From positions 372,001 to 436,000 of the forward strand of contig HG738137.1 in NCBI GenBank assembly GCA_000499405.2: 64,000 nucleotides of DNA, given 5' to 3'. The stretch's first letter is position 1. Every line of letters starts with the position of its first letter. Shown here one piece after another: positions 27,640-39,800 of this stretch. The notes under the pieces were generated by a model. That model had not been told where the DNA came from and did no database searches. It was given only the letters and a program-made list of their open reading frames with translations. Position numbers and translations under genes: made by a program. The DNA comes from Onchocerca volvulus (Eukaryota > Nematoda > Chromadorea > Rhabditida > Onchocercidae).

Positions 27640-27960
27640 TCTTAGTTGTGGCATGATTATCAAAAAAATTTCACGTGATTACCAGTGTCCAGTAGATTTA
27701 TCATTTCACATCTTATTTTACGTAATTTATCCACAATTTATTTTCATCTTATTTATAAGTTTATATTAATTCTTCGTCATTCAATTTATTAAAAAAGTTA
27801 GGAAAAATTAACCAGCGATTTATTTTATTTCATTTCCTTTTATTTTATTAATTTTTCAAGGATCAATTTTTCATTTTCAACATTTTTAAAATATGTATTA
27901 GTAATTTTTTATTGAAAAATATTAGTATTAAAGTAAGTTACAATAACTTGGTGACTCAAA
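27640..27960 (+). repeat. Diverged dispersed repeat T, copy 1
   Basis: Aligns by eye to 29115-29450 in the same orientation. Shared blocks include AAAAAATTTCACGTGATTACC versus AAAAAGATTCACGTAATTCAA, the ATTTATTTTCA block, and TCATTTTCAACATTTTTAAAA versus TCATTTTCAACATTTATAAAA. Confidence 0.55.
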
Positions 27961-29114
27961 TTTTGTCAAGTTCCTTACTTTGATCAGCACAAGCATGTCA
28001 CGTATTCAACGCATCTCCCTCAATTTATTTCGGCGAAGACATAAAAGAAATCCATAGAATGAATTTTTTTCAACTAGTGAAATTTTGGAGTCTCATGGAA
28101 GATTAAAAAAAATTTTGTAATAAACATATTTTCATGAAAAGTACGAACAAAAACAACAACAATTTATTTCGAAATTATCACACATCTTTAAAATCATTAA
28201 CACATTTCGATCATTTCCTTACCATTTGATTTGTTTTATTCCTAAAATTACATATATTGTGCAACATTAACTTGATTAAATGAATATCACTGCAATTTCC
28301 ACAAGTTACAGCCATCAATGCAAGCTAAAAGTTGCATGATTAGTTTAGGCACTCTAGAACAGAGACTTAGGAATTTTCAATGCTGATTTCTTCGAAATAT
28401 AAAAGAAATAATTCCCGTTATTGAAACTGATATCGATAAATGAATATTAAATGATAAAATGTGGAAATTACCAAATTCTATAAATTTCAATATACAAGAA
28501 CGCTGCATCCGTCAATAAAATTCAATTATGCTATTATAAAAATAAATTGCTTCAATTTTACACTTTCCGGGTATAGTATTACAATCAATCCAATGATTTT
28601 AGTAAAAAAAAAAAAAAAAATTTTTTATTTTGAGGATTGAAAAGAAAGACTTATTGGCTAATATTTTTAATTGATGGACATAAGATTTTCCGATATTAAA
28701 CTTAAACTAAACTCTTAGAGTCAACAAGATTGGTCATATCTGTTAGAATTTCAACGCAGTAAAAGTTTTAGTTTTTGGCAAGTTTTCTGATGTCAATGTT
28801 TATAATAAGATATTCAAATATCTTGGATTTTGCAAAAAGATGAGCCTAATTATATGAATATTAAGAGTCATATATATACCAAGTACAGCTAATAAGAATA
28901 ACTGCTATATTTCTTGTGGAAATCCCAATCAATGAAAAGTAAGTAATGAAATGTTTATTCCTTTGCAATGCTTTTCATTTGGCTCTTATAGTTCGATGGT
29001 TCAACTTCTTCCATGTCTAACAAGTTTATTTAAAAGTGAATAGATAAATTTGATGATTCATATGAATTGTGAAATGTTTCATAAAAACATATTAGAATGG
29101 CAAAAGTGAATATT
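27961..29114. other. Intergenic, no gene seen
   Basis: AT-rich DNA with a poly-A/poly-T junction near 28600-28630. No coding or RNA gene signal that I can support. Confidence 0.5.
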
Positions 29115-29450
29115 ATTAATGCACGGTGATTACCAAAAAGATTCACGTAATTCAAATGTTTAATACAGTATCATATCATGTCATATTTTTCGTCATAATT
29201 TCTTAATAATTTATTTTCAAATTATATATAAATGTATATTGATTCTTTACCATTCGGACATTAAAGAAATGAAGTAATAATTTTTTTATTTTATTTTAAT
29301 GGCACTGAATTTTTAAAGAATAATTTCTCATTTTCAACATTTATAAAACATGGGAATTATTTTTATTGGTAAATTAAAATTGATAATGAGATTTATTAAA
29401 TTGGGAAACTAAAAAGATCCCATCAGAATAACAGTTCTTCACATGTTCAT
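29115..29450 (+). repeat. Diverged dispersed repeat T, copy 2
   Basis: Partner of the copy at 27640-27960, same orientation. It lies just downstream (in minus-strand terms) of the candidate exon at 29612-29777. Confidence 0.55.
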
Positions 29451-29611
29451 TTCGTAAATTCAATAATTGGAAATTTTTTGGAAATCGTAAATGGATCGTA
29501 AATCAGAAACATTAAAATAGAATCGTAAAATATTTAGTATAATGTGTGTTGCTTTTAAATCCAACAGATGGCGTTTTTTTGTTTGTGCATGCAAAAAATG
29601 CATGTTTTTAC

Positions 29612-29777
29612 CTGTTACAAACGTGTTTGAGCCACTTTTTTTGTTTCGCTTGTTCGTTGAACGTAATCGCTGTATTCGCAACCGTGCATCCTCAAATCTC
29701 GCTACCATCGCTCTGCTGCTTCTGTTGGGGGAAAAAATTTGATCGAATTTATAATTTGGTTTTTTATTCGGTTCCAT
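29612..29777 (-). CDS. Candidate first exon of an unidentified gene or relic
   Basis: ATG at 29777 opens a 55-codon reading (MEPNKKPNYKFDQIFSPN...) rich in Arg and Lys, ending at a consensus donor ACAG|GTAAAAAC. The surrounding 500 bp are richer in G+C than the flanks. A short upstream frame (MSIRTTTIIDLSE..., ATG at 29844) ends in a stop that overlaps this ATG. I find no convincing second exon. It may be the 5' end of the dead zinc-finger gene to its left (same strand), part of a mobile element, or chance. Confidence 0.25.
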
Positions 29778-30254
29778 TGGAGATTACTTCTTCTTGCTGT
29801 TGTAACTCCGACAGATCAATAATAGTAGTCGTTCGAATGCTCATTACGCTACTGTACTTTCCGTTTGTGGATGTCGTTCTCCTTTTGCTCTACTGCTGAT
29901 ATCGCTTCTGCTGAACTGATATTGAACTATGGCTCTTGCTGCCACATAATTGTCCTCGAAACTGACTTGTGACTGAACTTGAATTTGAACTTAATCTCCT
30001 GCTGCAGTCGAAATGTGTGATTAAAACTGACTTAAGCTTCGAAATCCCGATCTTTTAAAACCTTCGGGACTTCTCTGCAGCATGTCGCCTTATAATTAGT
30101 TAATCTCACTTTGTTTATCTGTAAATCTGAGCATTTTGCGACAAACATATTCATCTTTTCGGCTTGTTGCTCCCTTTTGTTTCAAAGGGGTTGCCCTGTT
30201 TAATTTGGTTCCTTTGACTTCCCCAACATCTCCGCTATTTGAATTTTTCATCAC

Positions 30255-30560
30255 GAATAATGAGAGAATAATATGGACAAAGAAAAATAGGAGTGAAGAA
30301 ATGAAAGGAACAAAAAACAGGCAAGATGGAAAAACGATAAAGGAGAAGGGCAGGAGAGTGAGGAAGAAATGTTATCAGAAAAAGTTCTGTTTTTACCTGT
30401 TACAGTGTGACATTTGTATAAAAGTAGATATATAGATATATAAAAACATGCTCATATTCGAAAGCAATGTTGTATCAAAATTTTAAAGCAACGGATGAAG
30501 AACTTTGGGAGATTTGAGATCTTGAACATTTACATTTTTATTTGTATAGATTTTCAGAGA
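30255..30560 (+). repeat. Diverged dispersed repeat R, copy 2
   Basis: Partner of 26310-26630 in the same orientation, including the GGAAAAACGATAAAGGAG block. Confidence 0.7.
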
Positions 30561-30708
30561 AATTCCATAAAATCATGTTATAAGCTCAAAAATGTTATTT
30601 GTACATCATCCAATTGATAGAAACTGTTCTTAATAATATATCTTAATAAATTTGGAGTTTATAAAAAAAAAAAGTAACTTTTCTCATTTACAGCATCCTC
30701 GAAGAAGA

Positions 30709-30768
30709 GTTCTCAAAATTTTTTGAATTCTCAATAATAGAGTTCTCAAAATTTTTCGAATTCCCGCT
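30709..30768. repeat. Short tandem repeat
   Basis: GAGTTCTCAAAATTTTT(T/C)GAATTC occurs twice about 32 bp apart. Confidence 0.8.
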
Positions 30769-30862
30769 CAAATTTTACTTTTAGTTTGGAATATAATATT
30801 ATGGATGCTTAGCGGAAAAAGCACAATAAAAAACAATATATAACGGAAAATTAAAGACAAAG

Positions 30863-30868
30863 TTTATT
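30863..30868 (-). terminator. Poly(A) signal AATAAA of the CSPG gene
   Basis: Canonical AATAAA starts only five bases after the stop codon at 30874-30876, so the 3' UTR is probably a few tens of bases. Confidence 0.7.
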
Positions 30869-30873
30869 GACAA

Positions 30874-33800
30874 TTATACCCAATATTGATTATCTTTCAA
30901 CTTTGTTGAATGATATCGATCCGGCCTAGATTTACTCAGTTCTGGAGTATTTCGAATATTTAATGCTCGATAATCCATTGATTCACCGGAAAGTGGTCGA
31001 GAATGAGTTCGTTGAGGTGTTGGTGTCGGAGCCAAAGATGCATGATGTTTCGAGCCATCGAATGTTTGCAACGAACGCTCAGATTGTTTCTCAGACGGCT
31101 CGCGACGATTGCGTCCGATCGTAGCATAGACCTATTATTGATATTATAAAATTATGAAACTGAAAATTATATAAATTGATTTGGAAAATTATAGAAAAAT
31201 AGGAAAATTATATGAACTAATTTGGACTCATTAAATTAATCCATGTTAACGAGAAAATTTCACAAAAAATTCAATCAAATTTTGACATTTTAATATTTCG
31301 AAATTATCCCAGATCAATATGGCTATTATTTTATTGGCAATAATCATTCTATTTCAATAATGATCTTTCTTTTTTTTTTAGTTGACAATTTTATGCACAG
31401 AATATCACTGACTAGTGAAAGTCTTAAAATTTAATTTGTAGCGTTATAATTAGAATTAAATGCTTAATATTTATACGAAAATTACTCTATGAGCATTAGA
31501 TTAATGTTTCGTATGAAAAAAACAAGAATGAGTTGTAAATCAATTTCCATCTTAAAACCAAATATTTCAAAATTCGTAAAAATATGCATTAATAGTTTCG
31601 ATTCGAGATAAGAATATATCAGGAAAATATTAATTTATTTATTTCCTTCAACTTAAATAAATGCTTAGTTTGAAAATTTGAAATAACATGAAAAATCATA
31701 TCGTTTAATCAAAAGAACAAATTTAAATCGTTATGAATTTATTCAATCTGCATACCGTGGTACTCAGTAAATCAGGCTTTTTTTCGAGATCTGCCTTCGT
31801 TTTTTCATCTAATTCGCGTCTCTTCTGTGCAGTCACTACACGCATTTGCTTTTGATGGCTTGAATTTCGCCGAAGTATGATGATAATTGCTATTACGACG
31901 ACGATAAGCGCAAGTAGGATGATTAATATATAATAATTTGTCAATCCGTTAATTGGTATTATAGATGACTGAGATAAGTCAGGTATTGTCGAATGATTCG
32001 CAGTGCTTTCAGTTGAAGGAATGTCATTAATTACAGTAGATGGATAAATTTCGATATCAAATCTGAAACGAATTTAAAATTCGTTAGCAAATTGAATCTT
32101 AAACTAGAAATCAATTTTGCGAAATAATGGTTCGAGTTCCTATCAGGATGAAAAACTGAATAAAACATGGAAAAATATAGATAGATTAGGTATTTTTGAA
32201 TCCATAAAATTTTTGAATTAATATTTCAAATTGAACCTAAATCTAGCTGGTTGAGTTTCATCAGCATTTAATTCTAATTCAGCAAAATCGAGTATCATAA
32301 CATTTGTTTGATCGGGTGCATAAGATAGACCATTGTTTATAACATCATTGTAAGTGAAATATTCCACGAATTGGTCAACATTTGTATTTAGTATAAAACG
32401 TCCAAAACGTGGTGATTTAGTAACGAAGAAGCGTGGATTTAAACCCTGAAAGATGGTCAAGAATCGAGTTATCTTCAAATTCAAACTTAATTCTAAAATA
32501 TAATCAAATTTTTTGATCGTCAAATCTTTTTCCTTAATTTCTCACCTGTAAAATGGAAGCGTTCAGATGTTCATCAGTAATGAGTGTTACCGAACTGCTA
32601 TTAGCAACAAGTGTTCGTGGATTCAATACAGGAAGTACACGTACATATGAAACACCTTGCACTGTTTCATTTAATTCATTTTCAACCTTAAATTCAAATC
32701 GGTCCTGAAATAGACAACTATTTCACTTTATCAGCCCAAATCATTGTACTATGCAGATTTATCAAGTAAAATGAAATGGTATTTTTGAATTAAAATAATT
32801 GTTAAGTTCAGAAGAATTAGTGGAAAGTGGGAAAAGATAAATTCCAATTTGTTAATTGATACAATAGCAAACTCTTCGGAAATTTCAGCAAGGATTCCAA
32901 TTTTATCTTTTAAATATGAAATAGTACAGATGTTGATAATATCATTTAAAGCAATTTATTATCAAATTTATCTTTTAAATTATTTTATTTATTTCAAGTT
33001 AAGCATGCCAACCTGAAATGCTTGCATATTAAGTTGTGCGTAGAGTAAACGTCCTTCATCAATGTCACGCTGCGTAAATATATTTGCTTCTTTCTCGCCC
33101 GCTACCCAATACAACGTACCATTTTCTGGTGGCGTCGTTATTTTATAAACAATTTTCGATCGATCACCACCTGACTTTGTATCGAAATGAGTCCTGTAAA
33201 ATTCAAATTTTGATTCTCATTAACGTCATATAAAAATTTATTCCGTTTCTCAGTTAATTCTTGCATTTACTTCTTTGCTCCCTTCACTGATAATTACTTT
33301 TGAAATCGTTCTAATGAAATTAAAATTCTGTTAATTCCTCATTTAATAGTTTACTCCTAAAAGATAACGCCTAATTAATTACCTATCACATTTTTATTTG
33401 TTTGCTAAGTACTTGTTCTATTAATTATTTATCACATTTTTATTTCTCCATTAAATTTAATCAATTATTTGTTAGCTATTTGCCGTCAAATAATGTTAAT
33501 TTTTCGCTCTATCGCTTACTCAAAGTTTAATTGTACAATCAGCTTTTTCAAATGTTACCTGTTCAAAAGTATATACGTTTTCCCTTGAACATATTCGATA
33601 TCGGAATGATTTTCGAGAGACAATGACAATCGTAATATATCAATAATAAGTGCTCTTATATGACTGCCAACCCAAAATAATTTAATCGTTTGAAAGACAA
33701 ATAAAAATAATGAATAGCAATTAATGCAGCATATTATATAAGAAACAAATTTCTTATTTTAAAAACTATTGTTATAAAATTTTTTTAAACAATAATTGAT

Positions 33801-36800
33801 TTAAACTAATTATATGCTGCAGCTAAAAAATAGGTTCCACTCATACCTCGGGAAATTAGAATAAATTTAGTTTTAGACTTATCAAGTTGATAGATTTTCC
33901 TTACAATGCTTGCTTTGATTTAGGCTTTCCGTTTTGTCTCTAATTAGAGCACTTCCATTGTACTTTGAAATTACGCTTAATTTGAGACTACCTCTTAAGT
34001 CAATTGTTTACTGGTTGTTTTGAAATAATAAATAAAATATTTGATCTTTGAATTTCATGAATGATAAATTTTTGTTGAAAAAAAATTAATTAGTTTTAAT
34101 AATTGATGAAAGTTTATTCATAGATTTCATGGCAACTAATCTGGACGATGAATAATAATTTTCAAATAACCTGAAAGACGACAACATCGATGTTATCATG
34201 GATATCGAATTGTTGCTGATGGGAAAGCCAAATTTTACCATTGTTTACGTCATCCTGAGTAAAAATTTCTGTCGTTCTCTTCTCCATCAAAAGTTTCACT
34301 CCATTACTACCTGCCTGAAACTTCATTTTTCTCTGGAAAAATTAAATTCAAATGGAAAAAAATACTTGGTACTCAATTTTTACATAATTACTACAAGCAA
34401 CAATAAAAATTCTTGAAAGAATGGTGGAGCCTACCTGAAGTAATCGATATTCTATACTAGTTGGCTTGATTTCTGAATGCATAGCGTGAAATACCTCTGG
34501 TGACAGTGAATAATTGTTTCCGGCAATTAATTTTATCCGATCCGGAAATCGATTAATCTGGAAATGAAATATGGAAAGGATTGCAATTTTTTATTGATAA
34601 ACTAAATTCATTGTTGACAAAGACAAAAGTAATTTTAAAAAACAGTAACCTTTATAAATGGATCTTTTAGTGGTATCACTGTCACCGGTAATATTACTCG
34701 CAAACGATTTGTTCGATGATTAGCATCATTTTTGGGTAAAATATGGAATAAAATTTCATCTGGCAACGATATTTCCATCTTTTGATGTCGATAAATCAAT
34801 GACCTTCCAGTAGACAGATCAAAAAGTTTGATCAGAGCAGTCTGATTAGCAATTCTCTTTAATATATCCAATTGACCGTATTGTGCTTTCCGTGAAAAGT
34901 CTACCAAAAGTTCATCGTGACAGTGTTTTCGTATAAAATTTAAGTTGACATGAGATCCATTGATTGCTACACTTCCGCCTAAAAGATTGGTATTTTGTGG
35001 TATCATATAAATTATCCATAAGAACCATTTGTCATTTTTCCATTTTTCTAATTTTTTGTTTTTTTTCATTGTCACTGATTCGTCAGGTAATTTTATTAAT
35101 CCTTTATTTCATTTAATATATTTTTGCATATAATGGCATCTAAGGATGGACAATTTAATCAATTATTCCTTTCCATAACTTAACTGTTTAACAGTTTTAG
35201 CTTATCTGCCATCTAAATTTATTTATCACTTATCAGTACTGTCATCATTGTATTCAAACGATTGAACTTACCACTCGAAACAATAACATTCTGAAGCTGA
35301 ATAAATTCATGCAAACGATTTGATGGCAGAGCAGCATAAGTGATTGAAATCTTAAAACGATATTCATCGACCATTGTATCATTCGTTGAATCATTTATGA
35401 AGATTTTGAATAAAAACTGATCGTTTTTAGTCCATTCATCGAGGAAATCACTTTTTGGTTTGTATGCCACACGATGTTGATTAATATCTTCTTGAGTGAA
35501 TTGTTGGGTAGATAAGCCGGAAAGAAGCAAATTTCCATATCGTGGTACATTCGTCACTTTATATATAATTTTACTTGGTTCTACCTGCAATAATCATCAG
35601 GAGAATCCCATGTATCTCGAAAAGAGTTAAGCATTCACTTGAACAGTTAATATTTAAGCGTCTAAATCTTATAGTTCACAATAAAATCGTACTTTGGAAA
35701 TTTTGTTATTTCAAATAAACTTACATTTGAACTTTGAACTTTTAATAAATCAGATTTGATAGTAACAGGAAGTTTTCCTGGTGGTATCACAAGACGACCA
35801 TTTGCATCCATCTTAACTTTAAATTCTTGCGAACCTTCAACTGTGAACCATTCAGGACCAATTTGATGAAGACCATCGCTTACGAGAAATGAAAAGCCAC
35901 CAGTTACTGTGGTACCTGAAGATAATCAACAAATTCGATTGATTTTTTTCTTTTTAATAATTTTATAAAGTAAAATGAGGTGCCATAAAGTTTTAAAAAA
36001 AAAAAAAATCTTTCAAAAATTACACCTTCACTTTTTACAAAGATTATTTCCGATTTATTAATTTCGGCTTGCGAAAAATTAGTGATAGCTTTGGAAGGAT
36101 CATTTATACGAGCAACGTATCCGTTCAGTGGTTGATTGACAAGATACCGTATTTCCTCGATGGGTGTATCGTCATCCTTAATTAATTAACTAGTTTATAC
36201 ATTAACTCATAATTATAACAACGAATGTAGTAGCAACAATAACAATAAAATTTATCGAATTCTATAAAAGGCAATTTTAGTCTTACTTATTTCAAAACAT
36301 AAAATTTAAGGAAAAAAAAGGTTAAACCTGTGAAAATAAATGTTGCTTGGTGATCAGAGCTTTATGTATATTCGGTATTTTCATTACTTCGTTACGCAGT
36401 AATTCCGGTTCTGTAACTTTTTTTGTAATATCGAAAAAAAAAAGAAAATCTTTTGTCTCATAAAACTCAAATTAATTAGACTAATTTTCAATATACGGAT
36501 ATGCCAGTGATTTGTCAAGTTTTTGTAAGAAAAAAGCTTACCGTACAAATTATGGTACCTTACCAAAACAGTCACCTGTTTTGGTTCGGTACATTGTTGT
36601 ATTCCTGTCGTACATGCTGCTATCATGAATGTATCTGTTTGCTCTCGATTATTCGGATTATTTACGTAGTGAATTCGATGGTCGTTAAGTTCTTGAACAC
36701 TAAATTGTCTGATAGTACTAATATTAGTTAAATTCCATGCATCACGAACAAGCCATCCGTTTTCGGGATCCGAAAAAACCCGAAATTCGATGTCATCTTC

Positions 36801-39800
36801 ACCAGTAGTTGTTGCATGTAAAACATCACTGTTTATTATTTTACTGGATCCGGCTATAATTGTTATGTTTGATACCAACAATTCAACCTAAAAATAAAAA
36901 TATCAAAATTTTGAAAGTTAATAATATCATATATAAAGCAACGAATATTATTTGAAATTTCAATATTATATCTTTTATCGAAACATGAATTTCATTTAAT
37001 TTTTCCAATGTTATATTTAATTAGTAAAACAAAAAAAACAAATTTTAAATTTTATATTACCTTGTCATCTACAATATTAATAAATAGCGTATATGGTCCG
37101 ATCATTTGTTTTCCGCTCGAAACATTGAAAACGATCGAATCACGTGTTGAAAGCACGCCGCTATGCAAATATTGTATTTGTCCGGCGTTAACATGCGCTT
37201 GCGTAAAACGTGAAACGAAGAAATTACTTGGCATTACAGTACGTCCATTATTAATTGCTGAAAGAGCGATTTCCTTATCAGTTTCTCTATGGTTCTATTC
37301 TAAAACATTTTTGTTTTTCTTCTCAATACTAAAATTTTAAATTAAAATAAATATTAAACTGAAAAAATTTTATCTCTCAGCAAATTTTCCCCGAGTTTAT
37401 ACAATTTATCGCAAAAGATTTATTAGTTCAGCAATTAGAAATCTTAATATTAGAGGAGAAATTTTTTAATAATAAGACTTTTCATTGCTGAATTATGTTA
37501 TTTTATTTCTTCTATCCAAAGGATATCCAAATCATTTATTTCTTTCATCCAAAGGCTCAAAATTAATAATAGCAAATGGACAAGATATGGTAGTAATTAA
37601 AAATAAATACAGTATGTAATTTTTACAGTATTGACATTATGCATTTGTATTTCAATGCAAAGTTTGGTAATTATAAAAGCATAGAAAAAAAAAATGAGAA
37701 AAAAACTCTTCTAAGCTTTTATACCTTTTACTGATTCCAATATTAGTGAACCATGCATTGGTTGTCGGATGATATCAAAGACGATCTCGTTTGATTGTTT
37801 ATCTGAAGCTGTCGCTAACAGAATACTTTTATCAATTTGCGAAATTGATGCGAAAGGAACAACCAATGAGGTCAAAGTACGCATTTCCAAATGATGTCTT
37901 ACATTATCATCCAATTTAGTTTTTAGAATTTTAAAAATTTTCATAACTGTTAGATTTGCAACCGTAGCAGTAATTACTTGTTCATTTTCTCTATCATCAA
38001 ATAATGGAGCAGTGATACGGTAAAATATTCGGCCATCATCGATATCCTATAAAATAAAAATGACGATGGAAATTTTTTTCATTCATTTTCTTTTTTTTGT
38101 TTTGTTTTTGCCATATCATTTTGCATCTTATTTATTTACCTGTTTATTTATTTAACTCCGACTGTTTATTTTTTGAAAATTCCTGATATTTGAGAAATTT
38201 TTACCTGTTGTGTAAAATTTTTTATCATTTTCTTGGTAAAATTATTGACAAAAATCCAATTTCTGGTTATAACATGAAACCAAATATCAGAATTCATCGC
38301 ATCAACATTCGTTATAGCGGAAAGATTATGATTTGTTATTGGTATAAGAATTGCTGATGTTATGTTAGTCGTTGAAATTGTAATATTGCTATTCTGAATC
38401 CTTATAAATGGTTCCGATGCAATGATTGTTAATACTGATTGTACTTCATGTATTCCATCCGATACGGTATAACTATAATAATGACGATTTTAATTTTGCA
38501 TGCGTTATTTCATAAGGATGAAAAGTAGTTGCTTCATTCAAATTGATTATAAATGTCTTATTATAAATTCTATTATTTTACACTGGAGCAATGATACGGT
38601 ATAATATTCGGCCATCGTTGATATCCTATAAAATAAAAATATTTTTTTTTTCGAATAATCAATTTTTATTCGAAATTTTACAATGGACTTACTTCATTCT
38701 GAACTTTTTGTTTAATCCAAAATGCTTTATTAGCACTTCACCATTCTGCATTTGTTGTTGAGTGAAACTATGCAACGGCATAGCTGGTAGGAAATTAGAT
38801 AAAACTGCAGCATGTCGAAAATTATCATGAAAAGTAAACTTTAATGGTTGTGCATCGATATCATCATCTATCCAAGGTAATAATGATGGATAGAGTATAC
38901 GATCACCACGTTCTATTATCTGAAATTTTGTCCCTAAATTTTACATCGAATGTAATATCTACTAATCTTCGTATTGTAACGATTATGCAATCTCTTCATG
39001 AACTTATAAAAAAAAAAAAAAATTTACTCCATCAAATACATGTACGATGTATTAAATTCTCGAATGCTTAATTTGTATTCTTCTAAAAACTGACATTTTC
39101 TGTGAATTATAGACAATTCAAATTATCCGATGAAAATGATTCAAGATATTAAACAGCATAAATTTCAAATGTTATATTCCTGCAAAAATCTACCATCCCT
39201 TTGATGGAATATATGCTCAATGATTTAATTCATCTATGGAAAACTAAAAAAAAAAAAAATGCGTCAAAAAATTTGTTAAAAATGATATGAATATAAAATA
39301 CTTGTAAAATATTATTGCCAGCTAATCTTGGAATATTATCATTCTTCAAGATCAATCTTATTGTTAACCAAAATGATATTCGACTTGTACGCTGATAAGC
39401 ACTTTCGGCTAAGAGCAATATCCGATCAATGCGATTTTCTCCATCCATATGCTTGTAGAAGATGCTGAACATTTGAATTATTACAATCTAACTTTATCAA
39501 ACATACATTTTCAATTCCATCTCTTAACCTATTTTTAATTTTTCAAATATTTTGCATCAATTCAGTTGAAATTTAGTAAATTCTTGTGGAATTCCATGAA
39601 AATTTAATTTAAGAAGCTTGAAATTCAAATTTGAATTCACTTACTTGCCATTGTTAATATCAGAAGTAGTGAAATTATCACCATCGACTAATTTTATTTG
39701 TTCACCAGTTGCTCTATTCACCACTATATCACCATAAGTAGGGGCATTACCAATAATAAACACAAAATTGCTACTATCCGGGGTTCTTAATGATAATGAT

